In this document: positions 1 through 7,524 of the stretch, piece after piece | Position numbering within the stretch: position 1 is the first letter of the stretch | How the letters are laid out: every line of letters begins with the position of its first letter | Assembly (NCBI GenBank): GCA_031549885.1 | Contig: JAVBPD010000128.1 | Span: 1 to 27,140 of the forward strand | From: WQUF01 sp031549885 | GTDB lineage: Bacteria > Bacillota > Clostridia > Clostridiales > Clostridiaceae | DNA: 27,140 bases | Reading direction: 5' to 3' | The notes under the pieces: model-generated | Told to the model about the DNA's origin: nothing | The model's database searches: none | The model's input: the letters and a program-made list of their open reading frames with translations, nothing else | Made by a program: the position numbers and the translations under genes

Positions 1-1
1 G

Positions 2-241
2 AAGTTTTATGAATTTAGAAATAAATTAACATATAAATGCAAAATTCATAAAATAGAGCTTAGAATAGTAGATAGGTTTTATCCATCATCTAAATTATGC
101 TCAAAATGCGGATGCTTAAATAAAAATCTCAAACTAAAAGATAGGATATATAAATGTCCTGAATGCTCCTATGAAATAGATAGAGATTTAAATGCCAGTA
201 TAAATCTTGCAAATGCAAAAGTATACAAAATAGCAAAATAA
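2..241 (+). CDS. tnpB: TnpB (IS200/IS605-family OrfB) C-terminus, partial
   Basis: The open frame enters from the left edge and ends in TAA at 239-241, giving the last 79 residues of a TnpB-type RNA-guided nuclease. Visible are a four-cysteine zinc ribbon (CSKCG followed about 17 residues later by CPECS) and, just after it, the DRDLNASINL motif that carries the last acidic residue of the RuvC-like site. In this family the protein uses an RNA made from the element's right end to cut DNA and so helps retain the transposon. The N-terminal part and any tnpA lie outside the window, so completeness and activity cannot be judged. The motif order is unmistakable for TnpB/OrfB. Confidence 0.93.
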   Translation, partial: KFYEFRNKLTYKCKIHKIELRIVDRFYPSSKLCSKCGCLNKNLKLKDRIYKCPECSYEIDRDLNASINLANAKVYKIAK

Positions 242-395
242 AGCTATTGTATACATGTACCCTAGGCTTTAGGGGAATTTACGCCTTTAGAGTATCATAT
301 CAAATGTTATTTGAAAAAATATCTTAGGATATTAATTCCATAACAGATACGTTGAAGAAGGAATTTTCTTGATATGAATATATTTGTTCATATTT
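242..395 (+). mobile_element. Right end of the IS200/IS605-type element, probable omega-RNA scaffold
   Basis: Non-coding and full of small hairpins directly downstream of the tnpB stop: CCCTA/TAGGG (260-264 with 270-274), GTTAT/ATAAC (306-310 with 340-344) enclosing ATATC/GATAT (319-323 with 328-332), AAGAA/TTCTT (355-359 with 366-370), and a perfect 7-bp ATATGAA/TTCATAT hairpin (372-378 with 387-393). In this family the omega RNA overlaps the 3' end of tnpB and the right end, and the last subterminal hairpin is read by TnpA. I infer that the element ends close to 395-400; the exact cleavage point is not determined. Confidence 0.6.
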
Positions 396-411
396 TAAGT
401 AGCAGAGTAAA

Positions 412-1395
412 ATGGACAGAATTGAATTAATAAAAAATAGAGGTCTTGCAAAAAGTAAAGCTATTGGATCTATATGTGGACTTGCAATTGGAGATTCTTT
501 TGGTGATGCTTCAAGAAAGCCTGAGAATCAAATGAATTATGGCATTACTACTGATTTTAATAAAGGTGCTTCTTGGAGCACAGATGATACAGAATTTGCT
601 CTTTTAACAGCAAAAATACTTATAGAGTGTAGTGGAAAACTTTCCAGAGATGATGTTGTAAAAGGATGGCTTGAAAATGTAGCGACTCAAGATGAATTTC
701 ATAGAGGAGGCAATAGTGAAATTGAAGCTGCAAATAATTTAAGAAAAGGGCTAAGACCACCAGAATCAGGAAAATATAATTCTTATCATATAAGTGATGG
801 AGCTGCCATGAGAATTGCACCTATTGGTATTATCTGTGCAGGAGATATAGAAAAGGCAGCATATATGGCTGAAATTGATGCTTCGATTAGCCACTATAAT
901 GATGGAATATGGGGAGCTCAAGCTGTTGCAGCAGCGGTATCTGTTGCTATGATTGATGGAAGTATTGATGATATTTTAAAAGCTGCACTTTCAGTTATTC
1001 CAAATAATTCTTGGCTTTACTATAATATGAATAAAGCTTTTGATATTGTTGAAAAAGCAAATTATGATTTTTTTAATTCTTGGATGGTACTTCATGACGA
1101 GCTTCAATCAACTTATAAAGCTAGTGTACCAGAAGCTGTTGCTTCTGCATTTGGAGTATTAAAGCTTTGTGGCAGTGAATTTAAAAAAGGAGTTATTTCT
1201 GCTGGAAATTTTAGTCGTGATGCTGATACTATTGGGGCAATTGTAGGCTCTATTTTAGGAGCTAAATATGCTGTTTCACAAATTCCAGAGTCTTGGGTTA
1301 AAAAAACAAGATTTCCAACAGGAACTTGTTTACACTTTACAAAAGGTATTGATTTAGTTGATATTGGTGAAAAACTTGCTATGCTTATTGAATAA
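412..1395 (+). CDS. ADP-ribosylglycohydrolase (DraG/ARH) family protein
   Basis: A 327-residue protein with the hallmarks of the ADP-ribosylglycohydrolase fold: an N-terminal GLAIGDSFGDA stretch, STDDTEFA (metal-binding T-D-D, about residues 56-63) and a C-terminal RDADTIGAIVGSILGA, where D-x-D-T supplies the other metal ligands. The family hydrolyses N- or O-linked ADP-ribose or related ribosyl bonds using two Mg/Mn ions. No N-terminal signal is visible, so it is cytosolic. The ATG at 412 is preceded by an in-frame TAG at 400-402, so the start is constrained, yet only a very weak ribosome site (AGCAGAG) precedes it. The transposon end lies within about 20 bp, so the native promoter may have been displaced. 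It converges on the sugar operon to its right; a link to that pathway is only suggested by position. Substrate unknown. Confidence 0.85.
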   Translation: MDRIELIKNRGLAKSKAIGSICGLAIGDSFGDASRKPENQMNYGITTDFNKGASWSTDDTEFALLTAKILIECSGKLSRDDVVKGWLENVATQDEFHRGGNSEIEAANNLRKGLRPPESGKYNSYHISDGAAMRIAPIGIICAGDIEKAAYMAEIDASISHYNDGIWGAQAVAAAVSVAMIDGSIDDILKAALSVIPNNSWLYYNMNKAFDIVEKANYDFFNSWMVLHDELQSTYKASVPEAVASAFGVLKLCGSEFKKGVISAGNFSRDADTIGAIVGSILGAKYAVSQIPESWVKKTRFPTGTCLHFTKGIDLVDIGEKLAMLIE

Positions 1396-1410
1396 TACAT
1401 CAATATATCT

Positions 1411-1453
1411 ATCACGAGGTCTCCATTTTTTAATGAGGCTTTGTGATTTTTTT
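1411..1453 (+). terminator. Probable rho-independent terminator of the ADP-ribosylglycohydrolase gene
   Basis: An outer stem ATCAC/GTGAT (1411-1415 with 1443-1447) encloses CTCCATT paired imperfectly with AATGAGG around a TTTT loop. It is followed by seven T residues (1447-1453) and lies 16 bp after the stop codon. Confidence 0.55.
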
Positions 1454-1463
1454 AAAACTAAAA

Positions 1464-1498
1464 TAAAAAAAGATTCTTACCTAATATAAGTAAGAACC
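1464..1498 (-). terminator. Terminator of the minus-strand sugar operon
   Basis: A 9-bp stem, GATTCTTAC (1472-1480) with GTAAGAACC (1490-1498), contains one G-U wobble and a 9-nt loop. On the minus strand it is followed by a run of U (A-run 1464-1471). It lies 9 bp beyond the stop of the isomerase gene. Confidence 0.8.
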
Positions 1499-1506
1499 TA
1501 TTTAGT

Positions 1507-2919
1507 TTACTTATGTCTATAAACTTCAAAGCCCATATAATTTGAGAAAGCCTCTTCTAAAATATCTGCAACATGACCTCTAGCCATAGAAACGTGATGT
1601 TCAAACCCATTATTGCATATATAAGTCATCAATTCTTGCAGATTTTTTATTCTGCAAAGGGCAACTCCACCTTTAGTATTAATATTGTGCAAAGCAAATT
1701 CTCCTTCTCCAATGTAAGCTTTAATTTTACCATTTTTATCGTCAGTAGTAATCTTTGCAAATGTCATTTCACCAGGAGAAACTATTCCTTTACAAGCTCC
1801 AAAGCATTTTTCTACATCTATAGTTGTTGAAAGCACATCTAAGTTTTCTATTTCAATATTATCATTTCCAAAGAAGCTCTTTGGAAAGTTTGAACAGTGT
1901 AAGTTTATGCACATATTTCTATCTTCATCAAAATTATTATTCCAATCCAAATAGCCAGCAGGTATTTTTGATGCCATATATAAAGAATACATTGTAAGAG
2001 CACCTGTAATATCCATTTCACAAGCGCTAGGCATTCCTTTTTCACCCATCATGCTCATGGAAGCACAAGTTGCACAGCCATAATTATATTGAATTGAATT
2101 CCAACATTGAATAGCACTAGCCTTGCAGTCATTTTCTAGTACAAAGTTTTCAAGTGCTGCGCATAATTTTGCTTGTTTTTCAAGCTTTTTAGGGGAAATA
2201 TTTAAAGACACTTTGCCATAATTTTTAATTTCCTCTATTTTATTTTTTATAATATCTTCATCATTTAAAGAATTAGCTTTAGCGATTATTTCTGACAAAT
2301 CCACTGCCACTGTAGTTATTCCATAAGCTTGAAGCAATTTTTCTGAAAATCTAACAGTATGAAATGCATCTGGTCTTGCGCCAATAGCAGCTATTCTTAA
2401 ATTTTTCATTCCATTTACAACTCTGCAAATTCCAGAAAATCTAATTAATTCCTCAGTCATCACATGGCTGTTAATTTTGCAAGTATGAATTTTTGTTGTT
2501 GTATATTTTATATTTCTTTGATAAAGATTATTGCAAACAGAAATTTTGCCACAAAATGCATCTCTTCTCCTTGATAAATCCATTTTATCTGTTTCATCAT
2601 CGCAAGCTACGATTAAAACTGGTACATTTAAATTTGATCTTTGTATTGTTTCAGAAACAGAAGTCTCGTCTCCAAAGTTAGCTAAAACTACAATTATTCC
2701 ATCTATTTCATTAGCATGTTTTTTAAAATACTCAGAATATATTTTACAATCCTCATAAGAGCTTACTGACCCTGCAAATGTAGCATCATAATCAGGTATT
2801 ACTGCGCCATAACCTTCAGACTTTAGCTTATTTAAAATATTTTCTCTTTCAATTTTTGCAAGCTCGCTTGAAAAAAAGCTTCTAGTTGTAACTATAACTC
2901 CAAAATTCACATTTTTCAT
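1507..2919 (-). CDS. L-fucose/L-arabinose isomerase-like sugar isomerase
   Basis: A 470-residue protein of the L-fucose/L-arabinose isomerase superfamily, which interconverts aldoses and ketoses with Mn2+. The C-terminal half has CEMDITGALT (E301) and LDWNNN (D325). Their 24-residue spacing equals that of the metal ligands E337/D361 of E. coli FucI, and a His pair in GFEHHVSMARGH (441-442) is a good candidate for the third ligand. INLHCSNFP (about 339-346) is also typical of the family. It is shorter than FucI (about 590 residues) and near AraA in length. It is the last gene of an operon with regulator, FGGY kinase and split transketolase, 17 bp after the transketolase stop, behind an AGGGGGATAAG ribosome site. 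Inference: it converts the imported aldose to the ketose that the kinase phosphorylates. The sugar is unknown; related families include sulfoquinovose isomerases, but no other sulfoquinovose genes are present. Confidence 0.82.
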   Translation of the reverse strand: MKNVNFGVIVTTRSFFSSELAKIERENILNKLKSEGYGAVIPDYDATFAGSVSSYEDCKIYSEYFKKHANEIDGIIVVLANFGDETSVSETIQRSNLNVPVLIVACDDETDKMDLSRRRDAFCGKISVCNNLYQRNIKYTTTKIHTCKINSHVMTEELIRFSGICRVVNGMKNLRIAAIGARPDAFHTVRFSEKLLQAYGITTVAVDLSEIIAKANSLNDEDIIKNKIEEIKNYGKVSLNISPKKLEKQAKLCAALENFVLENDCKASAIQCWNSIQYNYGCATCASMSMMGEKGMPSACEMDITGALTMYSLYMASKIPAGYLDWNNNFDEDRNMCINLHCSNFPKSFFGNDNIEIENLDVLSTTIDVEKCFGACKGIVSPGEMTFAKITTDDKNGKIKAYIGEGEFALHNINTKGGVALCRIKNLQELMTYICNNGFEHHVSMARGHVADILEEAFSNYMGFEVYRHK

Positions 2920-2936
2920 ATCTTATCCCCCTAAAG

Positions 2937-3863
2937 CTAAATAAAACTTTTTATAGTATTATAAATTCCATCACTATTTAAACCATAATATTTAAAAACA
3001 TCTTGAGATTTTCCAGTCATAAAGTCTTCATCAGGTAATCCTAATATTTTCATTTTAATAGGATAATTTTGAGATAAAAACTCACTTACAGCCCCGCCAA
3101 GGCCTCCATATATGCTATGCTCTTCTACAGTTATGCAAATTTTTGAGCATTTTGCATATTTTAAAATGGAATATGTATCTAAAGGTTTAATTGTGTGCAT
3201 ATCAAGCAGTGTAATATTTATTCCCTCTAAAGAGAGCATATTAGCAGCAGATAAAGCCTCACAAGTCATTTCACCACATGATATTAATAAAACATCTTTA
3301 CCTTCTTTTAAAACAGTTGCTTTTCCAATTTCAAAAACTCTATTTTTATCATAAATTATTGGCACTGGATTTCTTCCAATTCTCACAAACGTAGGTCTAG
3401 TTGAATTGCATAAGCTTTCTGTTAAATATGCCATTTGAACCCCATCGCTTGGTATTATAACATCAAGTTTAGGAAATGATCTCATAACTGCAATATCATG
3501 CAAAGAATAGTGAGATAATCCAAGCGCTCCATAGCTTATTCCACCGCTAACCCCAACTATTACCACGCTTGATTCATTATAAGCTATGTCCATTTTTATT
3601 TGCTCAAGGCTTCTTGCAGAAAGAAATGATGCAGGGCCACAGGCAAACACTCTCTTTTTATTAGAGGAAATACCTGCTGCAATTCCAATTAAATTTTGCT
3701 CAGCAATTCCAACTTCAATAGCTCTATCTGGGAATTTTTCAAAAAAATTTGAGAGCCCCACAGATCCTCTTGAATCGCTTGCAATAGCTAGCACATCTTT
3801 ATTGTTTTCACAAATTTCACAGAGTTTTGAAACAAAACTCGCTCTAAGAGCCATTTTCTCCAT
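2937..3863 (-). CDS. Transketolase C-terminal subunit
   Basis: A 308-residue protein matching the pyrimidine-binding and C-terminal domains of transketolase. GIAEQNLIGIAAGI (about residues 53-66) contains the Glu that activates thiamine diphosphate. RSFPKLDVIIPSDG and TFVRIGRNPVP are followed by a C-terminal domain with TVEEHSIYGGLGGAVSEFL. It works with the adjacent N-terminal subunit, whose stop overlaps this ATG (TAATG), implying translational coupling and equal dosage; a GAGGTG ribosome site lies 8 nt before the ATG. Split transketolases serve the pentose phosphate pathway in many anaerobes, but dedicated split pairs also occur in sugar-specific clusters such as those for apulose-4-phosphate and sulfofructose. 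The operon setting favours a dedicated enzyme here, which is an inference. Confidence 0.9.
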   Translation of the reverse strand: MEKMALRASFVSKLCEICENNKDVLAIASDSRGSVGLSNFFEKFPDRAIEVGIAEQNLIGIAAGISSNKKRVFACGPASFLSARSLEQIKMDIAYNESSVVIVGVSGGISYGALGLSHYSLHDIAVMRSFPKLDVIIPSDGVQMAYLTESLCNSTRPTFVRIGRNPVPIIYDKNRVFEIGKATVLKEGKDVLLISCGEMTCEALSAANMLSLEGINITLLDMHTIKPLDTYSILKYAKCSKICITVEEHSIYGGLGGAVSEFLSQNYPIKMKILGLPDEDFMTGKSQDVFKYYGLNSDGIYNTIKSFI

Positions 3864-4684
3864 TAAAATTCACCTCTTAATTCTTGCAGCGCTATTTCAT
3901 ATTGCTTTTCATTTAAGGTGCCATGGTGCCATTCTTTTCTATTTTCAATAAATGAAACGCCTTTTCCTTTTATTGTATTTGAAATAATAACTGTTGGCTT
4001 TTTGGTATCTTTTTTTATGTTTTTAAAGGTATAAAGTATCTCTTCCATATTGTTTCCATTCATTTTTGTAACATTAAATCCAAATGATTCCCATTTTTTT
4101 GATAAGGGCTCAAGGCTCATTACATCCTCTGTATTTCCTGATATTTGAAGGTGATTTCTATCTATTATTGCAATTAAATTATCTAAATTATAGAAAGATG
4201 CAGCCATTGCAGCTTCATAGTTTGAACCCTCATCTAATTCTCCATCTCCCATTAAAACATAAACCATATAATTTTCATTATAAATTTTTCCTGAAAGTGC
4301 AGCACCTACACCAAGAGAAAGCCCATGCCCTAAAGCACCTGTACAAAATTCAATGCCAGGTATTTTTTTATTTGGGTGGCCAATATATTTTGAACCAAAC
4401 TCCTGAAATGAATTTAAATCTTCCTTAGGAAAGAAGCCTACATCTGCTAAAACAGCATAAAGGCTTTCGACGCAATGACCTTTGCTCATAATAAACCTGT
4501 CCCTATTTGGCTGATCTTTAAAAGATACTTTAGGATCAATGTTTAATATTTCATAATATAATGCGCATAGAACATCTATAGAGGAAAGGTCTCCGCCGAT
4601 ATGCCCAGATTGAGATTTATGCACCATATTGATTATATCTATTCTTCTTTCATTTGCTTTTTTCTTTAATTCAAAAATTTCCAA
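3863..4684 (-). CDS. Transketolase N-terminal (thiamine diphosphate-binding) subunit
   Basis: A 273-residue protein equal to the N-terminal domain of transketolase: SGHIGGDLSSIDVLCALYY near residue 25, SKGHCVESLYAVL, GALGHGLSLGVGAALSGK, then the thiamine diphosphate/Mg motif GDGELDEGSNYEA and IIDRN. The start is TTG at 4684, chosen because a strong AAAGGAGG lies 7 nt upstream, overlapping the stop region of the kinase gene. Together with the following subunit it should move a two-carbon ketol unit from a ketose phosphate to an aldose phosphate. The tight spacing with the kinase (13 bp) and the C-subunit (overlap) shows one transcript. Confidence 0.9.
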   Translation of the reverse strand: MEIFELKKKANERRIDIINMVHKSQSGHIGGDLSSIDVLCALYYEILNIDPKVSFKDQPNRDRFIMSKGHCVESLYAVLADVGFFPKEDLNSFQEFGSKYIGHPNKKIPGIEFCTGALGHGLSLGVGAALSGKIYNENYMVYVLMGDGELDEGSNYEAAMAASFYNLDNLIAIIDRNHLQISGNTEDVMSLEPLSKKWESFGFNVTKMNGNNMEEILYTFKNIKKDTKKPTVIISNTIKGKGVSFIENRKEWHHGTLNEKQYEIALQELRGEF

Positions 4685-4697
4685 AACAATACCTCCT

Positions 4698-6167
4698 TTA
4701 CTTTAAACATGCTTTTGATATGGCTTTCTTCCAACCTTCATAAAGCTTGTTTATGTTTTCCTCATCCATAGAAGGAAGAAATTTAGTTTTAACTTTAGTT
4801 AAATTTAATATATCTTCTAAATCGTTCCAAAGACCTACAGAAAGACCAGCAATATATGCGCTGCCTAAAGCTGACAGTTCAGATATAGAATTTACAACAA
4901 CCACAGAATTTAAGATATCTGATTGAAATTGCATGAGAAAATTATTATGGCAAGGGCCACCATCTACGCAGATTTCTTTTATTTTATTTTTATAGGAATA
5001 AGCCATGGCATTTATAACATCTTTTATTTGGTAAGCAATGCTTTCAAGACCTGCTCTTACTATATGCTTTTTATTTGTGCCAAAGGTTAAACCAGTAATT
5101 ATACCTTTTGCTTCATTATCCCAATGGGGAGCACCAAGTCCTGAAAAGGATGGAACAAAATATACGCCTAATGATGAATCTACAGAAGTTGCTAAGTCTT
5201 CACATTCTTCTATTTTCATAATTTCTAAATTTTCAGAAAGCCATTTAATTGTAGCTCCTGTAGAGTTTATGTTGCCTTCAAAACAATAATAAATTTTATT
5301 TCTAAAACCAAATCCAATGCTTGTAACTATGCCATTATCATTTATAATAGGCTTCTCGCCAATATTTAACATTATAGAGGAGCCTGTACCATAAGTTGCT
5401 TTAATATCTCCTTTATTAAAACAATTTTGTCCAAACAGCGCAGCATGAGAATCGCCAAGTACTCCAGTAATAGGTATTTTAATTCCATCTATTTCAAATT
5501 CACCAAATATTTCATCAGAATATTTAACTTTGGGGAGAATTTCAATAGGTATTTCAAACAGATCTAAGATTTCCTTATCCCACTCTAATGTGTTTATGTT
5601 AAAGAGTTCAGTTCTTGAAGCGTTTGAAAAATCAGTAAAATGACAATTGCCATTTGTGAGTTTGTATATTAAAAATGAATCCATTGTGCCACATAAAAGT
5701 TGATTTTTAAAAATAAGATCTTTTGCCAGTGGAATATTTTTTATAATCCAACTTATTTTGCTCGCTGAAAAAAATGGAGAAAGCATAAGGCCTGTTTTTT
5801 CCTTTATAATAGATGAAAGGTGAGAATTTTCTAAATTTTCACATATTTTTTTTCCTCTGTTATCTTGCCATACAATAGCATTGTATATTGGTTTTTTAGT
5901 CTCTTTATCCCATAAAACTACAGTTTCTCTTTGATTTGTTATGGAAATTGCTTTAATATTAGATGGGTGAATTTTTGATTCTTTTAATACATTATTTATT
6001 GCCTTTATGGTGTTTAAATATATTTCCTCAGCATCATGTTCAACATATCCTTCTTTTGGATAAAATTGCTCATGTGATATGGTATATTTGCATATTATTT
6101 TAGCAAACTCATCAAAAATAAACGCTTTAGTGGCAGATGTGCTTTGATCTATGGAAAGAATATACAA
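4698..6167 (-). CDS. FGGY-family carbohydrate kinase, glycerol-kinase-like with altered substrate pocket
   Basis: A 489-residue FGGY kinase whose closest recognisable relative is glycerol kinase: ITNQRETVVLWDKET, IYNAIVWQDNRG, GAPHWDNEAKG, FLMQFQSDIL. Of the glycerol-contact residues of E. coli GlpK, Arg, Glu and Trp are kept (R80, E81, W100), as is the catalytic Asp (D239 in GDSHAALFGQ). However, the Tyr of DPYFS is Phe (F132 in SPFFS), the Gln of GDQQAALFG is Ser (S240), and GTGCF is GTGSS. This suggests phosphorylation of a different, probably larger polyol or ketose. Start is TTG at 6167 with AAAGGAGG 8 nt upstream. It lies 3 bp after the regulator stop and before the transketolase genes, so it probably makes the ketose phosphate that transketolase cleaves. 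Annotating it as plain GlpK would be risky. Confidence 0.88.
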   Translation of the reverse strand: MYILSIDQSTSATKAFIFDEFAKIICKYTISHEQFYPKEGYVEHDAEEIYLNTIKAINNVLKESKIHPSNIKAISITNQRETVVLWDKETKKPIYNAIVWQDNRGKKICENLENSHLSSIIKEKTGLMLSPFFSASKISWIIKNIPLAKDLIFKNQLLCGTMDSFLIYKLTNGNCHFTDFSNASRTELFNINTLEWDKEILDLFEIPIEILPKVKYSDEIFGEFEIDGIKIPITGVLGDSHAALFGQNCFNKGDIKATYGTGSSIMLNIGEKPIINDNGIVTSIGFGFRNKIYYCFEGNINSTGATIKWLSENLEIMKIEECEDLATSVDSSLGVYFVPSFSGLGAPHWDNEAKGIITGLTFGTNKKHIVRAGLESIAYQIKDVINAMAYSYKNKIKEICVDGGPCHNNFLMQFQSDILNSVVVVNSISELSALGSAYIAGLSVGLWNDLEDILNLTKVKTKFLPSMDEENINKLYEGWKKAISKACLK

Positions 6168-6170
6168 ATT

Positions 6171-7199
6171 TTACCCCTCCTTTAAATTTTTAACGCTATT
6201 TCTTTTTATAAGCGTCACATCAAGTGTTGTTTTACTGGTATAATCTAATTTATTTTTAATAGATAATAATAATTTTTCAACAGCAAGTTTACCAAAGGTC
6301 TTTTTATTTACACTTATAGTTGTTAAAGGTGGATCTATCATGGTACAAAATGGCATATCATCAAATCCAACTATGGATATATCCTCTGGTATATTTATGC
6401 CCTTTTCTTTAAATGCTTTCATAGCACCAAAAGCTATAAGGTCGTTATCTGAAAAAAAAGCTGTAGGGAGCTTTTGTGAAATGTTTAAATGCTTTATCAT
6501 GTCTTCATAAGCACCTTCCATGCTGGGGCTAAGCTCTACAACAAAGTCAGGATTAACATTTAATTTTTTCTCATTAAGTGCCTTTAAATATCCTTCATAT
6601 CTTTCATTAAAATTCTTAATTGGATATGAGCTTTTAAGATATCCAATTTGTGTATGACCACAATCCATTAAATAGTGTGTTCCAAGATATCCTCCAGAAA
6701 CATTATTTATAACCACATAATCTGCAGGTATTCCTAAAAAGTATGCGTCTAAAACCATAATTGGTATGTCTAAATTTGAAAAATATAGTAAATCTTTTTC
6801 CTCCATTTCAGTTGCAAGTATGAGCATTCCTGAAATTTCATTTTCTTTTAGAGAAGCTTTCACATCTTCAATGTTTAGCGAATTACTAGATATATAATTA
6901 ATTATTAAGTTATAACCGTTATGCCTTGATTTTGATTCTATACCTTCTATAAGCGCTTGAAAAAAAGGAGTATCAGCTAATACCTTTGAATGCTTTTTAT
7001 ATATCGTAAGTTGAATGTTACCCTTATTTTTTAAGTCACTATTTTTTATTAAAGTAGCAGAATAACCTGATTCATTTACAATTTTCATTATTTTATCTTT
7101 AGTTTTTTTGCTTATTCCTTCTTTATTATTTAAAGCCATAGAAACTGTCGCAATAGATACATTTGCTTTTTTTGCTATTTCTTTAATCTTAATTGTCAT
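6171..7199 (-). CDS. LacI/GalR-family transcriptional regulator
   Basis: A 342-residue repressor. The N-terminal helix-turn-helix reads IKEIAKKANVSIATVSMALN with the LacI hinge region after it, followed by a periplasmic-binding-protein-like effector domain (about residues 60-340) with FFSDNDLIAFGAMKAFKEKGINIPEDISIVGFDD. I place the start at the ATG at 7199, because the ATG four codons earlier overlaps the ribosome site (AATGAGGTG) itself. It is the first gene of the minus-strand operon, so it probably controls its own transcription and, across the shared intergenic region, the ABC importer. The inducer is unknown but expected to be the imported sugar or its phosphate. Confidence 0.92.
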   Translation of the reverse strand: MTIKIKEIAKKANVSIATVSMALNNKEGISKKTKDKIMKIVNESGYSATLIKNSDLKNKGNIQLTIYKKHSKVLADTPFFQALIEGIESKSRHNGYNLIINYISSNSLNIEDVKASLKENEISGMLILATEMEEKDLLYFSNLDIPIMVLDAYFLGIPADYVVINNVSGGYLGTHYLMDCGHTQIGYLKSSYPIKNFNERYEGYLKALNEKKLNVNPDFVVELSPSMEGAYEDMIKHLNISQKLPTAFFSDNDLIAFGAMKAFKEKGINIPEDISIVGFDDMPFCTMIDPPLTTISVNKKTFGKLAVEKLLLSIKNKLDYTSKTTLDVTLIKRNSVKNLKEG

Positions 7200-7246
7200 G
7201 GAACACCTCATTAAATGTAAAATCTCAAATAATTTTTATTAAAATT

Positions 7247-7274
7247 AGTATACCATTTTACAGATTTTTATCAA
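7247..7274 (-). promoter_or_regulatory. Predicted promoter of the minus-strand regulator-kinase-transketolase-isomerase operon
   Basis: On the minus strand TTGATA (7269-7274) and TATACT (7247-7252) are separated by 16 bp, with an extended -10 TG one base upstream. It lies about 50 bp before the regulator start, as expected for a housekeeping sigma factor. Confidence 0.65.
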
Positions 7275-7294
7275 TATAATAATTAAAATTTTTC

Positions 7295-7326
7295 AATTAT
7301 TAATTAAAATATTTTAATTAATAATT
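7295..7326. promoter_or_regulatory. Perfect 32-bp palindrome, candidate operator
   Basis: A gap-free perfect palindrome made only of A and T; its left half is AATTATTAATTAAAAT (7295-7310). It begins 20 bp upstream of the -35 box of the minus-strand promoter in the divergent regulator/importer region. LacI-family operators are palindromes but normally have a central CG, which is missing, so the binding protein is uncertain. Small palindromes are expected in AT-rich DNA, but 16-bp perfect arms are long. The rest of 7327-7450 is A/T tracts with no other clear site. Confidence 0.45.
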
Positions 7327-7450
7327 AGATTTTTATTAATATTTACATTAATATCGGCAAAAAATTGTGAATATATAAAAAAATATTTTTATTTAAAAAA
7401 AATATGAGATATTTAAATAATTTTTTATTTAAATTTTTTAAATAAATATA

Positions 7451-7478
7451 TTGAAAAATTTTAAAAACAGTATATAAT
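7451..7478 (+). promoter_or_regulatory. Predicted promoter of the first ABC importer operon
   Basis: TTGAAA (7451-7456), a 16-bp spacer and a consensus TATAAT (7473-7478), 46 bp before the ATG of the binding-protein gene. Confidence 0.7.
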
Positions 7479-7524
7479 AGTATTAAAAATTAATATTTTG
7501 TATTTATCATTTGGGGGTTTTTTT

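Noticed and set aside
1507..6167. Sulfoquinovose (sulfo-transketolase) pathway
   Set aside because: The isomerase and split transketolase fit, but a sugar kinase is present and no sulfoquinovosidase, sulfolactaldehyde-processing enzyme or sulfonate exporter is seen; kept only as a weaker alternative.
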